From: Pyrrhoderma lamaoense
Lineage: Eukaryota > Basidiomycota > Agaricomycetes > Hymenochaetales > Hymenochaetaceae
Direction: 5' to 3'
DNA length: 46,471 bases
Assembly (NCBI GenBank): GCA_002794735.1
Contig: NBAZ01000054.1
Location: 1-46,471, forward strand
In this document: piece after piece, positions 18,091 to 29,937 of the stretch
Layout: each line of letters begins with the position of its first letter
Position numbering within the stretch: the stretch's first letter is position 1
Made by a program: the position numbers and the translations under genes
The notes under the pieces: model-generated
Database searches by the model: none
Told to the model about the DNA's origin: nothing
Seen by the model: only the letters and a program-made list of their open reading frames with translations

Positions 18091-19819
18091 TGTTATGGGA
18101 TTGTAGGTTTGAAGATTTGCAAATCATCAGCTAGGTCGGAGATCAAACACAAACCAAATATAGGAAGCTGCAAATCCTGCCTATTGTGAACAATAGTGAA
18201 CTCAGCCATGTCACACAGGAAAGTCCTCTCTCAAGATGAAGAAAGGCCTGCAGTGTTTGAATGACTACATGCGCAGCCAGCAGAGCCATTACTGGATCAA
18301 GTTCGTGGTTGGATAGAATCACGGCAAAGGTCAGAAACTAGGACCTTACCAAATCCTACAGGAGACGTAGGTGTTCGTATAGTAGTGCATGAAGTAGAAC
18401 GAACTAGCGAATCTCAAGTACACAGTCAGGTGGAACGAGTCCTCTGGTACCAGACCAGGGTAGAGGGTATCAATTGCAAGAAGACTTACTCATTACAATC
18501 AGACCTCTACAGAATCACTTGGACAACTCTATTTGAAATGGGAGTAGATGCTACAGAGTTTACAGTACAAGTACAAAGGTACTGGACAGACAATTCTATT
18601 CAAGAATTCCCTCATTGGGAGCAAGATGTATGGACCTTTCATTATATTACTCTCTTAGAGATAAAGAGGAAGGAGAAGGTCTGGAGTCAGGTCAAGATTG
18701 TGGTCTTAACGAACATGGAGCATACTGGACACTAGCACGATGAACAATGTAGCAGTAGTGTGGTTCACTATCAAGTGGTACCACAGGACCCCCCAGGATG
18801 AGGAATACTCTTACTCTGTCAACTACCAAAGAAAGTTTACGATCACCTCAAGTTAATTGATGTGCCTGGATATATACAATGGGAATATTATCTCCAGTTC
18901 AATGCAGAACAATGTGTGGCCTGTTGGATCGGTACAGATCATACAGGGTCTTTGTGAAGTGAATGCACAACACATTTTAGCCACAATTGGAGCTATCAGG
19001 GATTCAGGGCAGTGGACCCTAACTCAGGGACAGGAGATTGGGAATCTCTCTAGATCAAATCTAAAGGTTTCAGGGTCTCAGGAAGTAATGTGATCGTATG
19101 GACTGTGGAGTAGGGACATTAAGGGTTTAGACATGTGTTGGATACACAGGGTCTTCAGGGACTTGTGGAGCAAGTGCCTTTAGAGTTATGGTTAGGATAA
19201 AGGAATATCCATGGCATAATGGGTGTTGATGAAGGCTATAAAGGCAGAACTTTTGGACATCATAGAGTAGATTGCTCAAACTCACTTATAGCCGTAAAAC
19301 AGTAATAAGTTACAACCTACACTTGAAGTACAATACCTGCACTCAGTCAAGATTGTCATTAGCTGGCAAAGGTGTTGCTTTAAGGGTATCTGTATTGTGG
19401 TAGAACATCTAGCTTTCTCTAACATCGTTACTTGTTCTCTATCACTGTACAGTGAGAAAACTACTTCTATACTCTCCAAGAAGGACCACATTATCATACT
19501 ACGAGTTATTGCATCAACATCATTTAGGTTGAATCAATACCTTGGTTGACACCTCACATGATTACCTCTTTGTCACAATCTACTTGTAGTGTCCTCGGCA
19601 CTTGGCATGACAACTTTGAGACCCCCTACCTTGAAGAAGCACCAACTGCTCATTAGCTTTAACCGGACTAGGTGTCTATTTAGTCTGATCAACTACTCAG
19701 CACACTACTAGCCCACCCCTTTTGGTGACAGGATCAGAGTTGCTTTATCTGGGTTATCGAACCTCTATTATTAAGGTTGCAGATCGCACTGATCTCTTAG
19801 TTTTAAGGAAACTATAACA
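18091..19819 (+). repeat. LTR-like unit X, copy 2
   Basis: 1729 bp, TGTTATGG...ATAACA, with the target duplication attac (18086-18090, 19820-19824) inside the T1 transposase. The reading frame corresponding to 7723-14832 runs from 18208 to about 19052 in one register. Stops come from C-to-T or G-to-A changes: TGA for Arg near 18262, TAG near 18733, TGA for Trp near 18799 and TGA near 18955. TATA box: ctataaagg near 19235. Confidence 0.85.
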
Positions 19820-20112
19820 ATTACTTTCTCAATGTCAGTGAGGATACCTTGAGTAGAGCTCTACATCATCAAGGTCTAGAGCCTTATATCCCTCATAAAA
19901 ACCACTTATGGAGTGAAAAAAGAAGGCTAATAAAAGAGAATAGGCAAAGAAGTTTAGTGATTGGTTTATAAAGGATTGTGGAAAAGTTATCTTTTTAGAT
20001 GAAACCCAATTTGATCTGTTTTAATCCAGAAATGAGATGTTAGTTTGAAGAAAGAGGGAGTGGGCAAAAGCGAAACATGGGGGAGAATTTATTATGCTTT
20101 GGGACTATATTA

Positions 20113-21715
20113 CAGTCGCTAGCAAAAGTATTGTATGTGTCATATCTACCTCTTTAAATTTTTATTTCTGTTACTTTTTTCTTTATTTTTATAGCTTGTA
20201 TTCAATTGCTTATAGCTATAGTAGTCCAAAATATGTATACATAAAAGCACAGAAAAATAATAAATTGTAAAGAAAATATCAAGAAAATTTTGTAGTCAAC
20301 ACCGTGCATTTTTTTTGAAATCAACAGTACCATTCACTTTGACTTCAAATACAAAACTAAATTCTTGATTAAAATTTCTAAGTAATCTAATATTTAGTAT
20401 ATCCCCCTTTAACCTGCCATAAAGCATCAACACGTCAAAGCATACTAGAGTACAATGATTTAATATAGTTAATATTAATTTTATAACATTCTTCTTTTAA
20501 TGTGTGCTACATTTCATCAGCATTTCAAGGTTTTGTATTTCTGGCATTAATTTTCTTTTCAAGATGGTCCCAAAGATGTTCTATAATATTCATATCAGAT
20601 GAAGAAGGTGCTCAGTCCATTATTTTGATATGATGATTTTGAAACCAAAGTTGCACTTTTTTCAAGGTATGTTTTGGATCCTTGTCTTGTTGGAAAAAAA
20701 TGCTGCCGGGTCAAAGATAGTACTTCCTTAGAGTCAATAAAAGTGATTTATCAAGAATTTCAACAAATTGAATTGAGTCCAAATTTCCTACAATTCAATG
20801 AAGCTGCTCAACCCCTTTTGATGTGATACATCCCCAAACTATTATATATCCGCTGCCGTGTTTGATGGTTTTCCATATATTTTTTTCTTTATATGCTTGA
20901 CCATCCCTTCTCCATACAAGTTTCTGTCCGCCATTGGAACCAAAAAGGCTGTATTTTTTTTCATCAGAGAAGATTACATTGTCCCAATTTTTTAAAAGCC
21001 ATGAAGAAAAATTCTTTGCCCATATTTTTTACAAGAGCTTTTTTTGTCTATCCAAGTAAGGTTTTTTTCAAGAGACCCGGGGGTATAGTCCTTGATCATG
21101 AAGTTGACGTCCTATTGTGCTTGTACTGACACCAGGAAAAAAATGTTTTTTGATTTCAACTGCATTTCGTGCTCAACCAGAATCAATCAAAAAAGCTGCA
21201 TATCAAGAGTCAGACATCATCATTTTTCGAAGGCAGCTTAATTTAGGTTTATGGTGGTAAAGATCCTTGTTTTCCAGCAAATCCTTGTAATTTTGAGCAA
21301 CTGTGGTAGGATAGCATCCTAGTAGTCTTGCAATCTCAGCATTTGACTTTCCTGATTCTTTGTAGACTTATATCCATGTTTTTTTTGTAAGTGTCAAGTA
21401 TGGTGCCATGGACTCAAAACTACTAGCTTCATGTACAAACAAGATTAGGTAAAAACAGTCATGTATTTGTCATAGTGTGGTGTTTGCAAGTTGACATGTC
21501 GCCAGTATGCAAAAGTATTACACATGACTCGACAATGTGAGATGTCTCTGTCTCTGTCTTTGTCTCGTACTAAGGCTTCATATTCACCCTATTTAAAGTA
21601 GAAGGATATAGATATATAATAAAGATAAGGTGAGTTAATATACCTAATTATTACATGACTTAATTCTAATCTAATGAACTCCCAGATCACTGTACAATAC
21701 TTTTGCTAGCAACTG
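20113..21715 (-). mobile_element. Tc1/mariner element T2, nested in T1
   Basis: 1603 bp with terminal inverted repeats of about 23 bp (left cagtcgctagcaaaagtatt; right end is the complement of cagttgctagcaaaagtatt) and a TA duplication at 20111-20112 and 21716-21717. A decayed transposase reads on - from about 21400 to 20520. It shows VIFSDEKKYSLFG (first Asp), FFQQDKDPKHT (second Asp) and NIIEHLWDHLEKK (Glu), with several stops. It is a different subfamily from T1, as the terminal repeats differ. Confidence 0.8.
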
Positions 21716-21766
21716 TACATCTCAGAGGGTTGGACATTTTTCTCTTATAGATAAAACCATGAATTC

Positions 21767-24700
21767 TATTAGAGTTTGATTTAGGAGGGCTTGTTTACAG
21801 TGGAAGAATTGACTTAATAGAAAGAAAGAGGAATATTGGACTGAACTACTATAGAGGAATATCTAATGGGGCCCTCATCTAATCAAAACTCTATAACTGG
21901 AATTACTATCTAGGGGGATCAAGCTATGGGGTTTTTATTAGGAGGAGCTGGAGGATTTGTTCAAGCTGAACATAGGTGTACTCTGTGCAATCAGGCTATT
22001 CATTTACAAGAGCACTTGTTTAACTACACTTTGAGACTAATTGCTAATACTGTGCTAAAGCAGATCACACCTGTTATGATCTTCTCCACTGCTAAATAGG
22101 ATTATTCTTTTTCCATCTTTGAAGTACACTTTAACACTTGGAGGAACTGCTTTAACAGATCTATCAGCTTACTCAGTCCAGATAGAGCTTCTCAATTCAA
22201 GTGGGAAGTGTCTGTTTATATAACCTGGTCCAGTCATAATCACCCTTGCCCCAGTGCTTTGGTCTTCCACACTTCCACACTCTTTGAAGCTGCTACTACT
22301 GAAATTCATCATCCGTATGAGCTCATACAACTCAATCTCTTTGAGTTCATGTTACGGGATTGGAGGTTTGAAGATTCGCGGATCATCGGCTAGGTCAGAG
22401 ATCAAACACAAACCAAATATAGAAAGCTGCAAATCCTGCCTATTACAAACAATAGGGAACTCAGCCATGTCACACAAGGAAATCCTCTTTTAAGATGAAG
22501 AAAGGCTTGTAGTGTTTGAACAACTACATGCGCAGTCAGCAAAGCTATTGTTGGATCAAGTCCATGGTTGAATAGAATTATGGCAAAGGTCAGAGACTAG
22601 GACCTTACCAAATCCTACAGGAGACATAGGTGTTTATATAGCAGTACATGAAGCAGAACGAACTAGCGAATCTCAAGTACACAGTCAGGTGGAACGAGTC
22701 CCTTGGTACCAGACCAGGGTAGGGTGTATTAATTGCAAGAAGACTTATTCGTTACAATCGGACCTCTACAGGATCACTTGGACAACTCTATTCGAGATGG
22801 GAGTGGATGTTACCAAGTTTACAGTACAAGTACAGAAGTACTGGACAGACAATTTTATTCAAGAATTCCCTCATTGGAAGCAAGATGTATGAACCTTTCA
22901 CTACATTACGTTCTTGGAAATAAGAAGGAAGGAAAAGGTCTGGGGTCAAGTCAGGATTGTTGTTTTAACGAATATGGAGCATACTGGACACTAGCACAAT
23001 GAACAGTGCAGCAGTAGTGTGGTTCACTATCAAGTGATACCATGGGACCAGAATGGGGAATACTCTTACTCTGTCAGCTACTAAGAAAAGTCTACGATCA
23101 TCTCAAGTTAATTGATGTACCTGGATACATACAATGGGAATATCATCAATACTTCAACACAGAACAGAGTGTGGCCTGCTAGGTCAACACGGACCATACA
23201 GGGTCTTTGTGAAGTGAACGCACAACATGTTTTAGCCACAATTGGAGCTATTGAGGGTTCAGGGTCAGGAGATTGGGAATCTCTCTAGATCAGATTTAAG
23301 GGTCTCAGGGTCTCAGAGAGTAATGCAATCGTATGGACTGTGAAGCAGGGATGTTAAGGGTTTAGACATGTGTGGGATACACAGGGTCTTCAGAGACTTG
23401 TGGAGCAAGTGCCCTTAGGGTTATGGTTAGGATAAAGGAATACTCATAGTATAATGGGTGTTGATGAAGGCTATAAAAAAAGGACTTTTGGACATCATAG
23501 GGTAGATTGTTCAGACTCACTTATAGCCAACAACTGGTAGTAAAAGCCATCAACTAGTGGTAAAAGCTATTATTTGGTAATAAGACATCAACTACACTTG
23601 AAGTACAATACCTGCGCTCAGTCAAGATTGTTGTTAGCTGGCACAAGTGTTGCTTTAAGAGTATCTATATTGTGGTAGAACATCTAGCTTTCTCTAACAT
23701 CGTTACTTGTTCTCTATCACTGTACAGTGAGAAAACTACTTCTATACTCTCCAAGAAGGACCACATTATCATACTACGAGTTATTGCATCAGCATCATTT
23801 AGGTTGAATCAATACCTTGGTTGACACCTCACATGATTACCTCTTTGTCACAATCTACTTGTAGTGTCCTCGGCACTTGGCATGACAACTTTGAGACCCC
23901 CTACCTTGAAGAAGCACCAACTGCTCATTAGCTTTAACTGAACTAGGTGTCTATTTAGTCTGATCAACTACTCAGCACACTACTAGCCCACCCCTTTTGG
24001 TGACAGGATCAGAGTTGCTTTATCTGGGTTATCGAACCTCTATTACTAAGGTTGTGAATTGCGCTGATCTCTTGGTTTTAAGGAAACCGTAACAATTTAT
24101 CAGACAACAAGATATAACAGAGTTCTTGGCTCAGTACAGTAGGGATACTAGGCATAAAATAGATGTGCTTATTAATCCTCTTCTGAGAGCACTCAGTACT
24201 TTACAAGTTACCTTCTTAGAGTTACATCCTAGTGGTCAAGAGTGGAACAAAGACAACACTAATACTCTGGATAAATGGGAGAGGGGTGGACAATCTATGC
24301 TCTAGACTAGCACAGGAGAAACTAGGACAAAAAGGTTAACAGAGCTTAATCTAGATCTATCAGGATTCTCAGGACAAAACAGCTAGCACAACAATGCACA
24401 GTCTTAGCCTTAGTAATGTGCAGTCATCCACAGCACTTGCACAACAATACACAATTAAGGTTCAGAAGGGTTGAGGGCATAGGAGGCAGAATATTACCAT
24501 AAGTAGTCAGTAGATTAGTCAAAGATCAAGGATCTTGTGGAGTATAAAAGAAGCAAAAGTTCAGGGTCAAAGGACAGTTAATAAATCTGTGGCTTCTTAC
24601 CCCAAACTTGTCTTCTGATCATCACTCTCTAAGCTGTACCTTGTTACTCATTGTAATTTGTTTTAAAAAGGCAATCTGATCTTTGTTGAAAAAAATCTAT

Positions 24701-25044
24701 TAATGGTCACTTTAGCCTGACTAGCTGGCCTAAAACATCCTTATAAAAGAGAAAATAAAGTTTGGTTCAGAGGTCCTCAGAAGCATGAAGAGACACTGTT
24801 AATTAGAGGACTTGGATACAGGGTTGAGGATACTTCTAAAAAGAAGTTCCAACAGAGGGCATTCCATACTAGCTTGTTGTTTCCTAAACTCTTGGTGTTA
24901 CTTCTTTAGCACTAAGCAATGGTCTGATGTTATTGTTACCACTATCACAGATCATCAAGCTAGGCTTCACTCAATTGATGGACCTCACAGAAAGAACCTT
25001 TTTTTACCTAAGTCTTATTTGACCCTTGGAATATATTTATAACA
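21767..25044 (+). repeat. LTR-like unit Y, copy 2 (split by X3)
   Basis: The unit starts TATTAGAG (TGTTAGGG in copy 1) and ends TATAACA. Its flanks aattc (21762-21766) and gattc (25045-25049) are a 5-bp duplication with one transition. Without X3 it is about 1.53 kb. It holds a decayed protein frame (from about 21860 to 24305) with CTLC at 21977-21988, then a TATA box (gtataaaag, 24542-24550). It lies in the T1 transposase. Confidence 0.75.
22350..24094 (+). repeat. LTR-like unit X, copy 3
   Basis: 1745 bp, TGTTACGG...CCGTAACA, inserted in the reading frame of Y2. The flanks gttca (22345-22349) and attta (24095-24099) match at three of five bases, and both differences are transitions, so this is a decayed target duplication. 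The X reading frame begins at 22467. It carries C-to-T/G-to-A stops (for example near 22495, 22570 and 22890) and a 5-nt loss near 23045. Confidence 0.8.
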
Positions 25045-25703
25045 GATTCTGTCAAATACATTGAGATACTCCAGAATGCTTTTTTGGGGACTCTGAAGGA
25101 TCTGAATGTTGAGTTTGGCTCCATCATCTTTCAGCAGGACAAAGATTTCAAGCATACTTCCAAAAAGGCCAAATCATGGTGTCAACTTCATGGCATCACA
25201 GTTTTGGATTGGGCTTCAAGTAGTGCTGATATAAACATACTTGAGCATGTTTAGGATTGTCTGGGACAGTTGTTAAATGCTAGAGCTGTATATCCAAGAA
25301 ACAAGGAAGAATTATGGACTGCAATACAAGAAAAGTGGACAAAAATTGATGCTGATTATATAAAAGGATTATATGCCAGTATGCTTAAAAGGGTTGATAC
25401 ATTAAAGAAAGTACATGGTGGATATACTAAATATTAAATTTGTACAGTAGTTTGTTTTGTGAAATATATTTAATCTGGAATTTTATGTGTTTGATATTGT
25501 GCCCCTTATAAGTATTGCATGTAACTTTTCTTATTTGTCACTGCATATGTGACACTTTGAGCCTTTTTTTATTATTATTTAATAACTCTTATTGTTTAAT
25601 AAAAAGTACTGTAGAAATGTAGAAATAATATTGAGTTGTTCCAAAGTTGTGTGAAATTCAAAATGAATTTTCATGTTGTGCAATACTTTTGTGAGTGACT
25701 GTA

Positions 25704-27546
25704 TATGCAGCTTTGCCAATCTTATCTATGATCATGAATGGGCCCAGTCTTTTATTGTCCAACTTTTTCATAGGCCATTTAGTAGTTATGTTAGTAGCCT
25801 TTAACCAGACCTTGTTGTCTTTCTTGTATGCAATAGATTCTCCTTTAGTTTTGTCATAAAACCAGTTCATAGTTTCCACTGTCATCTTAAGACTAGCTCC
25901 TACTTCCTCTTAAACTTTGCTCATGCATTCTTTGAACTGCTGGGCAGACTCATTACAAGCTATTACATGAGGGTTAGGCCCTTTGTAGGGGTGACAACTA
26001 TAGTTGACAAAGAATGGGGAGTGGCCTGTAGATGCTTGTACTTTATTGTTGTAAACAAACTCTGCAATGGCTAGCCAGTCTGCTCAGTCATTCTGTCTGA
26101 AGTTGACATAGATTTGAAGATACTGCTTGATTTTTTGGTTGATTTGCTCAGTTTGGCTATCAGTTTGAGAGTGGTATATGGTAAATAGGTTTGCTTCCAT
26201 CCCAAGCAGTCAGTATAGGTCTTTCATAAAGCTAGACTCAAACTGTGGTCCTTGATCACTGATAACCTTTTGAGGGATACTATAGAGCCTGAATACTTAG
26301 TTATGATAGATCTTTGTCATATTTTCTGAAATCAGCTCTATGTCAGTGGAAATTGCATGTATCTGCTTGTTAAAGCAATCCACAATTACACATATAGCAT
26401 TAAACCCTTGTGATTCTGGTAGTTCACCAATAAGATTTACAAAGATGATCTCTCATGGTTCTGATGGTATCTCATTAAAGTTTAGTGGAGCATGTTTCCT
26501 TTTCTGGTGAACCTTGGTTTTTTAACAAGCTTCACAACCTGAGATATGTGTACGCACTTGAGCAGAGATTCCAGGCCACCAGTAACTCCGTGTGATCAAT
26601 TCATGAGTTTTATGTCATCTTGGGTGGCTTGCAAGAGGGTCATCATGATGTACTCTGATGATGTCCTCACATAACTTTGCATCTTGTGGTACATATAGTC
26701 TGTGTTCCTAGAATACCAATTCTTTATTCTCATGTCACCACTCTTTGTTTCCAGTGTCCAGTGCCTTTTTAATTGACTTATTTATTAGTTTACAACTGTT
26801 TTTGATTCTTTGAACCAGGTTTGTGTCAAGAGATTCAATAGTTACATCATGTAAAAACCATTCAGGTTTCAACAAAGTGATGTTTTTGTTGTCATTCTCC
26901 CCCCTCTCATGATCTGCTCGTCTTGAGAGGGGGTCAGCTTTTTTCATCTCTTTTCCAGCCTTTGGTACAATTTGTAAATTATAGTCAGCCAGTTCAATAA
27001 TCCATTGTGCTTGTCTACAATTCAGATCTTGTGAGGCTTTGAAATAAAATAGGTTTTTGTGGTTTGTTCATACTTTGATGGGGTGTTTGACTCCTAGAAG
27101 TTACTGTCTCCATTCTTGTAGGGTAAGCATGATTGCTAGCATCTCCTTGTCATAAATTGCATAGTTGCACTTTGCTTGTAACATGGACTAAAAGAAGTAT
27201 GCAATAAGACACCATTTGCCTTCTTATTTTTAAGACAAGATTGCTCCAATTGCAAAATCTGATGCATTACTCTCAACTCTGAATAAATTCTCATTTGTGG
27301 GTACTACTAACACTGGGAAACTCTTCATTGTCTCCTTCAAACTCTCAAAAGTTTTCTGCTCTTCTTCTTCCCACTGCCACTTCACATTTCTAGTCAACTG
27401 GTTAAGAGATCTTGCTATTTTGCTAAAGTCTTTTATGAACCAACAATAGAAGTTGCAGAAACCCAGGAATGATTGGACATTTATGAGGTTCTTGAGTTCT
27501 AGTCAAATTTGAATGGCTTCAACTTTCTTTGCATTTATACAAATCT
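25704..27546 (-). pseudogene. Decayed Ty3/gypsy pol G
   Basis: On - it reads from the RT/RNase H region (SFLGFCNFYCWFIKDFSK) through RNase H, the linker MKKADPLSRRADHERGENDN (26886-26947), integrase zinc domain (HHDD...SGCEAC), catalytic core (VISDQGPQFESSF) and GPY/F (LGPFMIIDKIGKAAY). It is cut there by T1. Closest in this window to element A pol. It has many in-frame stops, most explained by CGA to TGA, CAA to TAA or TGG to TGA. The RT N-terminus is missing beyond Y1. Confidence 0.85.
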
Positions 27547-29085
27547 TGTTATGAATATATTCCAAGGGTCAAATAGGACTTAAGTAAGAGGGGGTTCTTC
27601 CTGTATGGTCAACCAATTGAGTGAGGCCTAACTTGATGATCTGTGATGAGGGTAACAGTAACACCAGACCACTGCTTAGTGCTAAGAAAGTAACACTAAG
27701 AGTTTGAGAAACAACAAGCTAGTATGGAATGCCCTCTATTGGAACTTCCTTTTAGAAGTATCCTCAACCCTGTATCCAAGTCCTCTAATTAACAGTGTCT
27801 CTTCCTGCTTCTGGGGACTCCTGAACCAAACCCTATTTTCTCTTTTATAAGGATGTTTCAGGCCAGCTAGTCAGGCTAAAGTAACCACTAATAGATTTCT
27901 TTCAACAAAGATCAGATTGGCTCCTTTAAGCAAAGTATAATGAGTAACAAGGTACAGCTTAGAGAGTGATGATCAGAAGACAAGTTTGAGGTAAGAAGCC
28001 ACAATTTTATTAACTGTCTTTTGACCCTGAACTTCTGCTTTTTTTATACTCCTCAAGACCCTTGATCTCTGATTAATCTACTGGCTACTTATGGTAATAT
28101 TCTGCCTCCTATGCCCTCAACCCTTTTGAACCTTAACTGTGCATTGCTGTGCAAGTGCTACAGATGGCTGCGCATTACTAAGGCTAAGACTGTGCATTGC
28201 TGTGCTGGCTGCCTTGTCCTGAGAATCCTAATAGATCTAGATTAAGCTCTGTTAACTCTTCTGTCCCAGTATCCTTTGTGCTAGTCCTGAGCATGGATTA
28301 TCCCTCTCTCTCCCAGCTGTATCTAGTATTGGTGTTGTCCCTATTCCACTCTTGACCATTAGGATACAGTCCTAAGAAAGTAACTTGTAAGGCAGTAAGT
28401 GCTCTCAGTAGAGGATTAATAGGCATATCTATCCCATGCCTAGTATCTCTGATGTAATGAGCTAAGAACCCTGTTACATTCTGATGCCTAATGAACTCAA
28501 AGAGATTGAGTTGTATGAGTTTATACAGTTGCTGACTTTCTGTGGAAGCAGCTTCAAAGAGTGTGGAAGTGTGGAAAACTAAGGTGTTGGGGCAAGGGTG
28601 ATCATGGCTGGCCCAAGTTATATAAACAGACACTTTCCATTTGAATTGAGAAGTTCCATCTGGGCTGAGTAGGCTGATAAATCTGGTAAAGCAGTTCCTC
28701 CAGGTATTAGAGTGTACTTCAAAGATGGGAAAAGAATAATCCTATTTAGCAATGGAGAAGATCATAACAGGTGTGATCTGCTTTAGCACAGTATTAGCAA
28801 TTAGTCTCAAAGTGTAGTTAAACAAGTGCTCTTGTAAATGAATAGCCTGATTGCACAGAGTACATCTGTGTTCAACATGAACCAAGCCTCTAGCTCCTCC
28901 TAGTAAAGACCCCATAGCTTGATAGCTAGCTTACTCCCCCAGGTAGTAGTGCCAGTCATAGGGTTCTGATTAGGTGAGGGCCCCATTAAGTAATCCTCCA
29001 TAGTAGTCCAGTCCAATATTTCTCCTTCCTTCTATTAAGTCAATCCTCCCACTGTAAACAAGCCCTCCCAAATCAAACCCTAACA
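27547..29085 (-). repeat. LTR-like unit Y, copy 1
   Basis: 1539 bp on -, TGTTAGGG (29085) to CATAACA (27547). TATA box agtataaaa near 28049 to 28041. The flanks (aatct and ggaaa) do not match, and G pol on the left is not continued on the right, so a rearrangement lies at one end. Copy 2 shows the same ends and the same internal order: protein frame, TATA box, then an untranslated tail. Confidence 0.75.
28298..29001 (-). pseudogene. U3-encoded protein of unit Y (decayed)
   Basis: The ATG at 29001-28999 opens a frame of about 235 codons with one frameshift (about 28930) and one TAG (about 28745). No family was recognised. It has CTLC-x5-LQ-x2-L (about 28865-28825), a strand-rich segment (FKWKVSVYITW), a helix-like FEFIRHQNVTGFLAHY and a C-terminal PNGQEWNRD. 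The C-x2-C-x5-L-Q-x2-L motif, the 64-67 residue gap to a conserved Trp and the PN...W end also occur in the X protein. I therefore infer one protein family in two LTR types. Confidence 0.5.
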
Positions 29086-29089
29086 GGAA

Positions 29090-29640
29090 AAATAAAAAAT
29101 TCAGCAGATAAGAAAAGGAATAAAGAGAAGAATATACACCCTGGAGATTCTGTTCTTATTGAGTCATCTCATATGACTGGACAAGTGGACACTAGAGCAC
29201 TCAGGCCCAAGTGGGTAAGACCTCAGAAAGTTCTGGAATCCACCTTTCATACTGTCACTATTGAAAAGTTATCTGGTGACAAGTTCCATCTGACTATCAA
29301 CAAGGATCGAGTCCAGAAACACTTTCTGGACAATTGGGGCAGATATGAAGATACTTCCTCTGAGCCCTTGATTATCAATGGAAATGAAGAATATGAGATA
29401 GATGCAATCTTGGATTACAAACTCCTTTGGAGAAACCAACCACCACAGTACCAAGTCCATTGGAAAGGATACTCTCATGATCATGACTAATGGGTGGAAA
29501 TCAATAACTTGACTAATTTGGCGGAGTTAGTAGCCAAATACCATCAGCTGCATAAAAAGGCACGCAGATGGAATGGACTAGATGATTGGTTAAAGAAAAT
29601 TTAGATCCAAATGACTCAAAGTAAACATGAGTCATAACAC
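29090..29640 (+). pseudogene. Ty3/gypsy element E: pol C-terminal tail
   Basis: The frame 29110-29602 gives a GPY/F-like linker (YTPGDSVLIESSHM ... LRPKWVRPQKVLE) and a chromodomain (EYEIDAILDY ... YQVHWKGYSHDHD), with a TAA at 29488-29490 and continuing chromodomain helix residues after it. It is a different lineage from A, B, F and G. Its upstream part is missing at the Y1 junction. Confidence 0.75.
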
Positions 29641-29937
29641 AGCCCAAACCAGGAGCACCTCTCCTTAAACTATTTGTGTCACAGCGCTCATAGATAAGGA
29701 CTTTTATTCAGTCAAGGACCAACCTTATGGCAAGACCTTTATACTAAAACATGAAATTGGACGGAATAACTTCTTACTCTGGTGGAGTGTGGCAACACGC
29801 TCTAGGAGTTACTATGTGGATAGAACTCTAACAGAAAACCGATTTGGGATAGTAAGGGCCCCAAATTATGGACATATATAAAAGGCAACCATGGCATTCA
29901 ATTAAGAACAACCTCTCTTCTTCAGCTCTCTTATTTT
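29641..29937 (+). promoter_or_regulatory. Possible LTR start and promoter downstream of E
   Basis: Non-coding. TATA box tatataaaag at 29875-29884 lies 54-63 bp before the ATG at 29938. It may be the U3 of the 3' LTR of element E, but neither LTR end could be fixed. Confidence 0.35.

Larger units (their letters stand above)
17860..25701 (+). mobile_element. Tc1/mariner element T1, split by X2, T2 and Y2
   Basis: The transposase is read in four pieces. At 17860-18090 there is the helix-turn-helix N-terminus (WISQRLGCYAFTISHNWKEL). At 19825-20110 there is the first catalytic Asp region (DETQFDLF). At 21718-21766 there is a short middle piece. At 25045-25437 there is the second Asp (IIFQQDKDFKHTSKKAK) and then the region around NILEHV, ending TAA 25435-25437. 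The right terminal repeat ends at 25701 with TA after it. Several stops (for example near 19970 and 25250) show it is dead. The joins at all three insertions restore the frame. It sits in the GPY/F codons of pol G. Confidence 0.8.
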
